Source of the DNA: Candidatus Wallbacteria bacterium | GTDB taxonomy: Bacteria > Muiribacteriota > JAQTZZ01 | Assembly: GCA_028687545.1 (NCBI GenBank) | Contig: JAQTZZ010000053.1 | Coordinates: 1 to 27,685, forward strand | Length of the DNA stretch: 27,685 nucleotides | Direction: 5' to 3' | Shown here: piece by piece, positions 1-7,456 of the stretch | Numbering within the stretch: the stretch's first letter is position 1 | Layout of the letters: each line of letters begins with the position of its first letter | The notes under the pieces: model-generated | What the model was told of the DNA's origin: nothing | What the model saw: only the letters and a program-made list of their open reading frames with translations | Databases searched by the model: none | Translations under genes and position numbers: made by a program

Positions 1-391
1 CTCCTTCTCTCAGATGAAAAGTGAGGACAAGCCCGTTTGCGGAGATTTCCCAGGTGTCAGCAAGATCCGGTACAGGTGCCAGGTCCTCTCCTTCCCGGAC
101 CAGTCCGCTGAAAATTAAATTCACAACCCGTTTCGACGGAACATCGGTGAGAAGCACCGGATTCAGAGTCACGACATCGGCAAGGGAAATTTCCACCAGG
201 GTATCCCCATAAGCAGGTGAGGAAGTTTCAGAAGAATCAGCTGTAGTTGTTGGGTGCTTAGCTTTACTATCCAGGGATAACGACGGCTGGCGGCAGCCGG
301 CAAGAAGAAATGCAAACAATGATAAAAAAAAAGGAAGTATTCTTTTGAATTTCCCGCTTCTGATAAAACTTGAGTCAAGTCGATGTAGCAT
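1..391 (-). CDS. Peptide-type ABC transporter substrate-binding lipoprotein (SBP_bac_5), partial
   Basis: The gene runs off the left edge, so only about the first 130 residues are present. The N-terminus has a basic stretch, a hydrophobic core and a lipobox ending LLAGC, so the mature protein would be a lipid-anchored lipoprotein. After a Ser/Thr-rich linker comes the typical start of the family 5 solute-binding fold: a TLNPVL-like motif, LIFSGLV, PVPDLADTWEIS and LTFHLRE. Such proteins deliver oligopeptides, and in some members nickel or other ligands, to an ABC permease. ATG at 391 is preferred over the in-frame ATG at 397 because AGGA lies 5 nt upstream of it. It is divergent from the metal transporter gene at 712. 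Ligand cannot be told from this fragment. Family assignment is firm; substrate is unknown. Confidence 0.85.
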   Translation of the reverse strand, partial: MLHRLDSSFIRSGKFKRILPFFLSLFAFLLAGCRQPSLSLDSKAKHPTTTADSSETSSPAYGDTLVEISLADVVTLNPVLLTDVPSKRVVNLIFSGLVREGEDLAPVPDLADTWEISANGLVLTFHLREG

Positions 392-436
392 GGGCATCCT
401 GCAATATATTTACATAAGCCGAACTTTCTTTATAAA

Positions 437-442
437 ATTATA
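437..442 (-). promoter_or_regulatory. Candidate -10 element for the binding-lipoprotein gene
   Basis: A perfect TATAAT reads on the minus strand about 46 nt before the ATG at 391. No good -35 hexamer is found 16-18 nt upstream, and the region is AT-rich, so chance is a real alternative. Confidence 0.35.
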
Positions 443-577
443 ATATCAAAATCCATGTAATAACAGTAACTTGGAAATGATCTCGATTTTTGTAACAAAC
501 TTTTTTCTTAATCAATTCAGAATTCCGGGTATATTTAAATCAACAGTATAGAATTCAGACGGAGTAGTATGAAGACA

Positions 578-638
578 AGCCAGGCCACCAGGCTGCCAAA
601 AAATGCCTGCTCGAGGACGCAGGCATTGACCTTTTTGG
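578..638 (+). promoter_or_regulatory. Two hairpins in the leader of cbiM
   Basis: The 320-nt divergent spacer 392-711 holds no gene. Just upstream of cbiM it contains a small hairpin (AGCC 578-581 with GGCT 591-594) and a strong one: AATGCCTGC (602-610) pairs with GCAGGCATT (619-627) around an 8-nt loop, and CCAAAAA (596-602) can extend the stem with TTTTTGG (632-638) across a bulge. The T-run at 632-636 also makes this resemble an intrinsic terminator. It may be an attenuator or metal- or cofactor-sensing leader. The AGCCAGG/CTGCC segment faintly recalls a cobalamin-riboswitch B12 box, but the conserved core is not visible upstream, so no riboswitch class is assigned. Confidence 0.45.
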
Positions 639-711
639 TACATACCATCCATTGATTGTGTAGTAAACATGTGCTATTTTCATGATGACTAATGCTTGTC
701 CTGGAGAGTGC

Positions 712-1665
712 ATGCACATACCTGACGGATTCCTGGATGTAAAGACCGCTGCCGCAGCATATGCGATTGCCATACTGGGTATTGGATATGCAGCTCGGAA
801 ATTCAGGAATCATCCATCCCGGCATGTTCCGGCAATTGCCATGGCAGCTGCCTTCATCTTTTCCGCACAGATGCTCAACTTCCCTGTTGCAGGAGGCACT
901 TCCGGCCACCTTGGTGGGGGCTGCCTGGCAGCACTGCTCTTCGGTCCTGAAGCCGCTCTGCTGATCATGTCAGTGATCCTGATCCTGCAGTGCTTACTGT
1001 TTGCCGACGGCGGGATCACTGCGCTTGGCGCGAACATATTCAACATGGGCATAGTAGCCCCGTTTCTAGGATATGCGGTTTATCACCTGATGAGGAAAAT
1101 AAGCCCCATGAGTCTCAGGGCCGATCTCTTTGCCGCTGGAGTCGCAGCCTGGTGCGCGACAGTTGCTTCCGCGATTTCATGCGCATGCCAGCTGGCCTGT
1201 TCAGATACGATAGCATGGAAGATAGCATTGCCTTCAATGGCGGGAGTGCATATGCTGATCGGACTCTGTGAGGGACTGATCACTGTTTTCGTGATGAAAG
1301 CATTGGCTAGACCTGCTCTACGGGTTCCTGCAATCGACGCAACACCGTACAATCTCAGGAGACTGGTAATGTTCGGGCTGCTGATCAGTGCGGGTTTAGC
1401 TGTTTTCGTCGCTCCCTGGGCCTGTCCCTGGCCTGACGGACTGGAAAAAGTGGCTGAGAATCATGGTTTCATCAGCAATAGCGTCAGTAATCCCTTTTTC
1501 ACTTCCCCATTCGCAGATTACACTCTGTCATGTCTGAAAACCCCGGGAGTTTCAATTGCAGCTGCCGGTTTTATCGGAATATTGACTGCCTTTGCCTGTT
1601 CCTATTTTCTGGCTGTGTTTGTATCCTCTGGGACTGAAAAAAATCAAAAAAAGAGTCACCCTTGA
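712..1665 (+). CDS. cbiM: CbiM-type cobalt/nickel uptake membrane protein with C-terminal PDGLE (CbiN-like) domain
   Basis: This 317-residue membrane protein is the substrate-binding S component of an energy-coupling-factor (ECF) cobalt or nickel importer. The start is placed at 712 because the family needs Met1-His2 of the MHIPDGF motif as metal ligands; GGAGAG at 703-708 is the ribosome site. The in-frame ATGs further upstream would bury that motif. The other expected ligand, His66, sits in GTSGHLGG. Residues 1 to about 205 form the CbiM core with about seven membrane segments. The C-terminal part (about 220-317) carries PDGLEKVAE and a final membrane helix, matching the PDGLE domain that plays the CbiN/NikN role. 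No CbiQ permease or CbiO ATPase gene follows; the next gene is an unrelated ATPase. Co versus Ni cannot be decided from sequence. Confidence 0.9.
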   Translation: MHIPDGFLDVKTAAAAYAIAILGIGYAARKFRNHPSRHVPAIAMAAAFIFSAQMLNFPVAGGTSGHLGGGCLAALLFGPEAALLIMSVILILQCLLFADGGITALGANIFNMGIVAPFLGYAVYHLMRKISPMSLRADLFAAGVAAWCATVASAISCACQLACSDTIAWKIALPSMAGVHMLIGLCEGLITVFVMKALARPALRVPAIDATPYNLRRLVMFGLLISAGLAVFVAPWACPWPDGLEKVAENHGFISNSVSNPFFTSPFADYTLSCLKTPGVSIAAAGFIGILTAFACSYFLAVFVSSGTEKNQKKSHP

Positions 1666-1688
1666 TTTGCATTAAAACAAGTGTATGC

Positions 1689-1717
1689 TTGACAGATTTA
1701 ATATTTGATGTTAATCT
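1689..1717 (+). promoter_or_regulatory. Candidate promoter with extended -10, leaderless layout
   Basis: TTGACA (1689-1694) is followed, after a 17-nt spacer, by TAATCT (1712-1717) with TG at 1709-1710 in the extended -10 position. The predicted transcription start, about 7 nt downstream, coincides with the ATG at 1724. No Shine-Dalgarno sequence precedes that ATG, which agrees with a leaderless mRNA. Confidence 0.45.
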
Positions 1718-1723
1718 TGGCAA

Positions 1724-2926
1724 ATGATAAACCGTAATCTTGAACCAACGATCATCAAATATGCTGAGGAATATCCTGTTCTCGCAATAGTAGGGCCAAG
1801 GCAGAGTGGAAAGACTACACTTGCCGGAAAAGTATTCCCTGAGCATGGCTATGTTTCGCTTGAAAATCTGGACGATCGTTCCTCTGCCATGGAAGATCCC
1901 AGGGGTTTTCTCAGCGATCATCCGGCACCACTGATCATCGATGAAATCCAGAGAGTTCCAGCTCTTTTCTCTTACCTTCAGGAAGAGGCGGACAAAACAG
2001 CGCTGCCCGCACGCTATGTCCTCACCGGTTCCCAACAGTTCCTGCTCATGGAAAAAATATCACAAAGCCTGGCCGGTAGAATCGTTTACTTCAGGTTGTT
2101 TCCATTCACCTGCAATGAGCTATACTGGCCGCATATCGATAAAACCATCAAAGGGATCATTACACCCGGAAACAAGGACCGACACATGGCTGTTCCCGAT
2201 ACCCACGGAGTCATTTTCAAAGGAATGTATCCCAGAATTCACGACAGGTCCCTTACACCGACCAAGTGGCTTGAAAATTATGTTTCAACTTATGTGGAAA
2301 GGGATATCCGGCAGCTTGTCAATGTGAGTGATCTGCGGACTTTCGAGAATTTTCTGAAGCTGACCGCAGCCCAGGCCGGGCAGTTGTTTAATTGTTCTTC
2401 AATCTCGAACAGCCTGGGAGTCAGCGTACCTACAGTCAAAAGATGGCTCTCTTTGTTAGAGACAAGCGGCATTGTCTTTATCCTTCCGCCTCATCACAGA
2501 AATTTCGGGAAAAGAGTTGTGAAAACGCCTAAAATCTACTTTGTAGACAGCGGCCTGTTGTGCTTTCTTCTGTCGATCAGGAAGCCGGATGAATTGAAAA
2601 ATCATCCACTCTACGGCAATATTTTCGAAAACTTTGTGATTTCAGAGTTTTACAAAAGGATTTTTCACATCGGGGAAATGCCTCCGCTTTATTTCTGGCG
2701 TGACAGACTGGGCAACGAGATAGACCTTGCTGTTGATCTCGGAGAACTGCTTTATCCGATCGAGATAAAATCATCCAGGACATTCAGTCCCGCGCTCAGC
2801 CACGGATTAAAAAAATGGATGAATCTAGCAGTCGGGCAGACCGGTGAAGGTCTGGTCGTCTATGACGGAGAAAAGAGATTCGGCAGGAGTTCTTCCATCG
2901 CTACGGTTCCCTGGTGGATGATTTAA
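1724..2926 (+). CDS. AAA_14 / DUF4143 family ATPase
   Basis: This 400-residue protein has the usual length and layout of the AAA_14-DUF4143 family. Walker A is GPRQSGKTT (residues 24-32), Walker B is PLIIDE (69-74), and YVLTGSQQ (98-105) fits the sensor segment. The C-terminal half is DUF4143, with a winged-helix-like part (about 205-260) and a stretch FWRDRLGNEID followed by YPIEIKSS that looks like a PD-(D/E)XK-type nuclease fold core. Members are widespread in anaerobes and candidate phyla, often in many copies per genome. Some are discussed as toxin-like or mobile, but no biochemical role is established that I can cite. It is a single gene with its own promoter and no ribosome site. The neighbours give no functional clue. 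Confidence 0.88.
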   Translation: MINRNLEPTIIKYAEEYPVLAIVGPRQSGKTTLAGKVFPEHGYVSLENLDDRSSAMEDPRGFLSDHPAPLIIDEIQRVPALFSYLQEEADKTALPARYVLTGSQQFLLMEKISQSLAGRIVYFRLFPFTCNELYWPHIDKTIKGIITPGNKDRHMAVPDTHGVIFKGMYPRIHDRSLTPTKWLENYVSTYVERDIRQLVNVSDLRTFENFLKLTAAQAGQLFNCSSISNSLGVSVPTVKRWLSLLETSGIVFILPPHHRNFGKRVVKTPKIYFVDSGLLCFLLSIRKPDELKNHPLYGNIFENFVISEFYKRIFHIGEMPPLYFWRDRLGNEIDLAVDLGELLYPIEIKSSRTFSPALSHGLKKWMNLAVGQTGEGLVVYDGEKRFGRSSSIATVPWWMI

Positions 2927-3052
2927 CAGCATTTATGCTGGTTGCAGCTGCTTCTGTCGTGAATTCATGGAGATTTTACCACCGATATAGATACGATTAC
3001 TGTCAAGATCAATAATTCAGATATGACAATCAGACCAAACGCTGTTTCAAAG

Positions 3053-3085
3053 CATCACTTCGCTTTGGTTTGCAAAGCGGGGATG
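3053..3085. terminator. Hairpin between convergent genes, possible bidirectional terminator
   Basis: CGCTTT (3061-3066) pairs with AAAGCG (3074-3079) around a 7-nt loop, and CATC (3053-3056) pairs with GATG (3082-3085) outside it. It lies between the convergent ATPase and MFS genes, where a terminator is expected. The T-run is short in both directions, so function is uncertain. Confidence 0.4.
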
Positions 3086-3090
3086 TTTAA

Positions 3091-4539
3091 TCAGATCCAG
3101 GTGTGCCGGTTTTTCCTGGTCAAAAAGAATCCTGTCGCAGCCATCACCAGAAGCAGAATTGACAGGAAATTGAACCTGAAAATAGCGGTATTAATGTAGC
3201 CTGCGCTTAGTTCCGGGCTGATTATGGGAGCAACGGCCCTGGAAATCGCTGTCGCGGCTTTCAGGGCGAGCGGCGAGAGGAACTGGCCGAACAGGATGGC
3301 GCTGCTGAGAATGGCCACAGTCATCGAGCGCAGAACTGGGGGAACGATTTTGGTGGCTCTCAGCATCAGCGGCGGCGAAATGATTCCGCCTGCGACCCCT
3401 ATGAAAATCATGGCCAGAAACACCATCCAGGCGGCTGAAGCGCTTCCCAGAATTCCATAGCCTATCCCCATGGTAAGCATTCCAAGCGGTACCGCGGCTG
3501 AACCGAATTTTTTCAGCATCTTGTTCAGAAGCATGCCTGCCAGGGATCCGCTTAAGGCCAGCAGGGCCAGAAACATACCAGCCATCTGGCCGGTTCCGAT
3601 TCCCTTGCCGTAAATTGTCAGAAGCGGTTGTCCGGTGACTGTGAGTTCTTTTTTTACAGTATATTTCTTTTCCCCGTCTGTTACAGTCCATTCCTTTTTC
3701 GGTACTGTTTCCGCGAGTCTGGAGCCGAGCGAAATGGTGATTCCCTGATCTGCGAAGGCTTTCTGCATGGATTCTGCAATCGTCCCTGTCGCCAGTTGCT
3801 CCACTAACTGCTCTCTGCTTAAAAGCAAGGGCTTTTCAGAGCTGAAGACAGAGCGTTCGTTCTGAATGAAGAGGGCAATATCTGTAGGGATCACAAAATA
3901 GATGATCATCATCAGCGTGCCCATAGCGGCCAGACCGAACACTTCGGCCGGGAGTTTTCCCGAGGCGGCAGATCCGGCTGCTTTCGGAGGTGAATCAGGC
4001 AGCCAGAGCAGGGCAAAGCCCATGGTGACGAAGGCAAGTCCGTAGACTCCGAAAGTTGCCCTCCAGCTGATGGCGACCAGCGCACCGGCTGCCAGCGAAA
4101 ACAGCATTCCGCCCAGCTGATTGACCGAACCTGACAGACCCATCATTTTAGTGCGCGCTTCACCTTCAAAGAAATCGGAAATGAAGGTGACTGAGAGAGG
4201 CATGATCAGACCTACACCGACGCCAAGCAGGGCTCTCCAGAACAGCAACTGGTAAATGCTGCCTGACAGCCCTCCGGCGATACCGCCTGTGAGATAAACT
4301 GCCAGTCCGGTCAGAAGAACAACCTTTTTGCTGATCCTTGACACCAGCCAGCCCGACATCAGGCTGAAAGGGATCATGAAGAGAGAGGGAAGAGTTAGGC
4401 AGAGCTTGATCGTGGTCTGATCCACATCCGGAAAAGCGCTGCTGATCTTGGCCAGGGCCGGCGAAATCGCCGCAGAGGCCATGATCGTGAGCAGGGAAAT
4501 TGACAGAATCGTCGGTTTCAGCATCGATGCTTTACTCAT
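3091..4539 (-). CDS. Major facilitator superfamily (MFS) transporter with extra soluble insert
   Basis: This 482-residue protein has MFS signatures: an N-terminal first helix with SPALAKI, the loop-2/3 region SGWLVSRISKK, RALLGVGVGLIMPL in helix 4, and later GVAGGIISPP. The N half resembles drug/multidrug-efflux MFS proteins. Between a hydrophobic segment ending near residue 225 and the next one near 315 there is a roughly 80-residue charged insert (ERSVFSSEKP through KKELTVTGQP) that is not part of a standard 12-helix MFS fold. GGAG lies just before the ATG (AAGAGGAGATT). It is transcribed alone, with the heptamer-repeat hairpin upstream separating it from the lectin-fold operon. Substrate is unknown; export is more likely than import judging by similarity to efflux-type motifs. 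Confidence 0.88.
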   Translation of the reverse strand: MSKASMLKPTILSISLLTIMASAAISPALAKISSAFPDVDQTTIKLCLTLPSLFMIPFSLMSGWLVSRISKKVVLLTGLAVYLTGGIAGGLSGSIYQLLFWRALLGVGVGLIMPLSVTFISDFFEGEARTKMMGLSGSVNQLGGMLFSLAAGALVAISWRATFGVYGLAFVTMGFALLWLPDSPPKAAGSAASGKLPAEVFGLAAMGTLMMIIYFVIPTDIALFIQNERSVFSSEKPLLLSREQLVEQLATGTIAESMQKAFADQGITISLGSRLAETVPKKEWTVTDGEKKYTVKKELTVTGQPLLTIYGKGIGTGQMAGMFLALLALSGSLAGMLLNKMLKKFGSAAVPLGMLTMGIGYGILGSASAAWMVFLAMIFIGVAGGIISPPLMLRATKIVPPVLRSMTVAILSSAILFGQFLSPLALKAATAISRAVAPIISPELSAGYINTAIFRFNFLSILLLVMAATGFFLTRKNRHTWI

Positions 4540-4600
4540 AATCTCCTCTTAATCAGGCTGTAATGGACTTACAACATCAATTTATGCAATCCCACTTGCG

Positions 4601-4655
4601 GGTACGAGGTTCGAGGTGCGAGGTTCGAAAATTCCCGTGTCCCGTACCTCGGACC
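4601..4655. repeat. Tandem heptamer repeat forming a hairpin (GGTNCGA type)
   Basis: Four contiguous heptamers GGTACGA, GGTTCGA, GGTGCGA, GGTTCGA occupy 4601-4628. After a 13-nt spacer, two inverted units follow: CCGTACC (4642-4648) and TCGGACC (4649-4655), with a degenerate third at 4635-4641. The whole can fold back into a stem. It sits between the 3' end of the SUMF1 gene and the start of the MFS gene, both on the minus strand, so it could end transcription or be a dispersed intergenic repeat. A second element with the same plan but another heptamer is at 16015-16096. Confidence 0.8.
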
Positions 4656-4708
4656 CCGATCCAAAAATCGTCAAGTCAGGAGAAGCATAAAATTTAATTT
4701 ATTCACCA

Positions 4709-6253
4709 TTAATAACCTACTCGGCAGCCGCCGTTGAATCTCCGCTCAGCCTTTGTATGAGCTGCTGCAAATCTCAAGGCTACTGCTACATAAGAGGCAT
4801 CAGGGCTGCGGTAGACTCCGCCGCGCACGCCTGCTCCTGCTCCGCCTGCATCCGGCCATCCTTTAACCACTGCGTTTCCCTTTTCGTCCAGAGTACCGGT
4901 TCCGTGAACCGGCTGAAATGCCCTGCCGGCAGGATTGCCGAATGTCACGACCGGCTCCCAGAGATTCCCTGACAGTTCGCAGACCCCGTAATATGAAGCT
5001 CCGTCATTGATCCTTTTAGGGATTCCTGGATGGCGCGTGTTGGAAAAAAGCCCGCAGCTGACCGGTCCTTCGAATCCCGGATTGGATGATACGGTTTTGC
5101 CGGCTGCAGCTTCAAAGGGAGCTATGGCACCGCCTAAGCAGCAGTTGACAAGTCCGGTGGTAGGCACCTTGATTTCATAGCCGCTGCCGTCGGGCCCGTC
5201 AAAAGTATCTACTCTGCCGATTTCGGTGGAGCCCCAGGCGCATTCTGACGGAACTGCTTCTTTGGGTCCACGGCAGGCTTTCTCGAATTCCAGTTCAGTC
5301 ACGGGTCGCAGGCCTGACCAGCAGGCAAAGGCGGCAATATCTCCCCATTTGATCGCATTGCAGGCACGCGCAGGCGCGTAGGTATAGAATTTGATCGGTT
5401 TTTCAGTACCATTATTCTTTTGGGTACAGACAATGGTCTGACGCAGGGATTCTGTGTTGGTGTTTGTCATCACATAATAGTTTTTGATCTCATCAGTGCT
5501 GATATCGGACAGTACTCTTTCCCGCTGCTGAACTCTGGTAAGAGCATTCAGAAAATCCACGTACTGCCTGGAATTGAGACTGTACTTCATGTACCAGAAT
5601 GCCCGGTAGCCCTTTGGAAATTCCTTTGGAATTACAAAGGGTACTTCGTCCCTGCTGCGGTCATTATCCTGATCGCAATATAGGCAGCCGTCTTCTGCAG
5701 CCAATCTGATCTCAGTTTCGGAATCAATCAGATAAGCCCCTTTGTCAGGATACTTGTAAAGACAGTTCTTGGGCCCGTCCGCACCGACAGGGTCGCCCAC
5801 AAAATGCTTGTCCTGCGGGATATAGGCCATTTCCACCCCGAAGACCATTACCTGAGCATTTTTTACTTCATCCGAAAGACCCTCGCCTGCATAATCCCAG
5901 CATAACTGCAGATTCTTCAATCTGATGTTTCCTTCACCGGAAGTCCTGAAAATAAACATCCCTTTTTTCGTTTCCGGCACCCAGATGCCTGTCTGAGCTC
6001 CTGATGTTTCCTTGCCTGTCGAAAAATCAGCGGGAGTCTGATCCTTATAATCGAAATCACGGCTGCTCTTTGACTTGAGTTCAACGTGCTTCCACAGCCC
6101 TTCGCCGATCCGATACTTGGCAAAAAGCCAGACACCGTCGCAGTTGATCTCATTTTTCCAGGCTTCGTCCCAGGAAACATCACAATTGATCAGGGCTGAG
6201 CGGTTTTTGTCATTGATACCGGAAAGAGAGAAATTTTCAAGCTTCAGACGCAT
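4709..6253 (-). CDS. FGE/SUMF1-domain (C-type-lectin-fold) protein
   Basis: This 514-residue protein has two parts. Residues about 1-135 form a beta-rich domain (CDVSWDEAW, GVWLFAKYRIG, FIFRTSGEG, LCWDYAGEG) often seen ahead of SUMF1 domains. Residues about 136-514 are an FGE-sulfatase/SUMF1 domain in normal order: VFGVEMAYIP, AFWYMKYSLNSRQYVDFLNAL, CWSGLRPVTELEFEKACRG, YYGVCELSGNLWEP, GVRGGVYRS and the final CRVGY. True formylglycine-generating enzymes need a cysteine pair near the RGG segment; it is absent (GGVYRSPDASY), so a binding or structural role is likelier than catalysis. There is no signal peptide. GGAGG precedes the ATG. It is the last gene of a four-gene operon, 23 nt after the beta-barrel gene. 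Confidence 0.88.
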   Translation of the reverse strand: MRLKLENFSLSGINDKNRSALINCDVSWDEAWKNEINCDGVWLFAKYRIGEGLWKHVELKSKSSRDFDYKDQTPADFSTGKETSGAQTGIWVPETKKGMFIFRTSGEGNIRLKNLQLCWDYAGEGLSDEVKNAQVMVFGVEMAYIPQDKHFVGDPVGADGPKNCLYKYPDKGAYLIDSETEIRLAAEDGCLYCDQDNDRSRDEVPFVIPKEFPKGYRAFWYMKYSLNSRQYVDFLNALTRVQQRERVLSDISTDEIKNYYVMTNTNTESLRQTIVCTQKNNGTEKPIKFYTYAPARACNAIKWGDIAAFACWSGLRPVTELEFEKACRGPKEAVPSECAWGSTEIGRVDTFDGPDGSGYEIKVPTTGLVNCCLGGAIAPFEAAAGKTVSSNPGFEGPVSCGLFSNTRHPGIPKRINDGASYYGVCELSGNLWEPVVTFGNPAGRAFQPVHGTGTLDEKGNAVVKGWPDAGGAGAGVRGGVYRSPDASYVAVALRFAAAHTKAERRFNGGCRVGY

Positions 6254-6276
6254 TTTCGTTCCTCCAGTTTATTAAT

Positions 6277-7452
6277 TTAAAAAGTCAGGAAAAATATTAC
6301 TTCAGGAGCAATCCTTACTTTGGCATACTTGGTATTCGTATTCTCATCCGTATAAGTTTCCCCGAAAAAACGGACTCTGGGCGCCAGAGTGATCAGTTTT
6401 TTCTTATAGATGGAAATATACTTGATATCCAGGGCCGGATACTTGTGGAGAACTGCGCTGGCCTTGGATAAATCATTGTAGGTGGAATATTTCAGCTCAC
6501 AGACAAGTTTTCCCTTGTTCAGACTGAATGCCGGTGCTACCCTCATGTACATGGAATCGTTGTTCTGATAGGCATGGCCGGTTACATTTCTGGTGCTGTT
6601 GTTTTCAAATGAACTCCAGCCTATGCCGAAAGGCACTTTGAGTTTTTTGGAAACATCCTTTTCTCCTGTGAACCCATAGCTGAACCTATAGTCTCCCTTG
6701 CCGTCATCCGGTCTGGAACCATCCGCCATGGTCCGCAGGGCAAGGATTGGCTTCAGCCTGAAAGCTTTGCTCTCTACAGGAAAGCTGAGCACGAAATCCA
6801 GGCTCTGGTCATCCATGGTCTTGATTTCTTTTGTCCCTGCCTGCTGAATTATGGTGTTGCCCCTGCCGTCAGTGTTGATTGCAACAGTGAAATTGGCATC
6901 AATCGTCGGCCTGTCCTCAACCTCGCGGGTGGGCTTGCCTTTTTTGTTGATCGCATCCCAGCTGATGGCTGCGCCTTTCACTGAGCCGAGGGTGGAATTC
7001 CAGAAAGATGTCCAGGATGTTTTCATAGGCGTGAAATGGACTTCCAGCGGCTCATCATTTCTGTTGACAGGTACTAATCCCAGACGGTAAGCCTGGTTTT
7101 CATTATCTATTTTCATGTAAGCATACTGGAATGAAAGCCATTCCACTTCATCTCCTCCAGTCTGCTCAAGGGTGATATTGTTGAGTTTGGAAGCAGTAAT
7201 GTTGCAGACTCTGAAAGCCAGGGAAATGTCTTCATTTAAATCTCTGTCCGCATCCAGCCAATACCAGTTGATAGAGGAAAACTGGTCCTTTGAGGTTTTC
7301 TTTTCAATGTGGGTCGTGTAATTCCTGATTTTTTCCACGGAATGTTCGTCCCTCATCAGCGTCAGTGCTCCGCCTGAAAACTTGAACTCTGAAGAATACA
7401 GATTCATGGCCATGCATAAAGACAGGGCAAGAATTACGGTCTTTTTTCTCAA
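6277..7452 (-). CDS. Outer-membrane beta-barrel protein (porin-like)
   Basis: This 391-residue protein has a clear signal peptide (MRKKTVILALSLCMAMNLYSS, cleavage near residue 21) and then alternating polar/hydrophobic strands ending in VIFFLTF, a C-terminal Phe typical of the signal read by the BAM assembly machine. No close family is recognised; overall it looks like a 14-16-strand barrel with acidic, Asn-rich loops. The start codon is TTG, with AAGGAG 7 nt upstream overlapping the stop of the DUF1566 gene (4 nt between genes), which suggests translational coupling. Its place inside the lectin-fold operon suggests it exports or anchors those proteins at the surface, which is inference. Confidence 0.75.
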   Translation of the reverse strand: MRKKTVILALSLCMAMNLYSSEFKFSGGALTLMRDEHSVEKIRNYTTHIEKKTSKDQFSSINWYWLDADRDLNEDISLAFRVCNITASKLNNITLEQTGGDEVEWLSFQYAYMKIDNENQAYRLGLVPVNRNDEPLEVHFTPMKTSWTSFWNSTLGSVKGAAISWDAINKKGKPTREVEDRPTIDANFTVAINTDGRGNTIIQQAGTKEIKTMDDQSLDFVLSFPVESKAFRLKPILALRTMADGSRPDDGKGDYRFSYGFTGEKDVSKKLKVPFGIGWSSFENNSTRNVTGHAYQNNDSMYMRVAPAFSLNKGKLVCELKYSTYNDLSKASAVLHKYPALDIKYISIYKKKLITLAPRVRFFGETYTDENTNTKYAKVRIAPEVIFFLTF

Positions 7453-7456
7453 CTTT

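Noticed and set aside
540-711. Cobalamin riboswitch
   Set aside because: Only a loose resemblance to the B12 box near 578-597; the conserved core upstream is not visible.
535-909. 124-codon open frame on the minus strand across the cbiM start
   Set aside because: Antisense to cbiM, no recognisable domain, and it runs through the hairpin leader.
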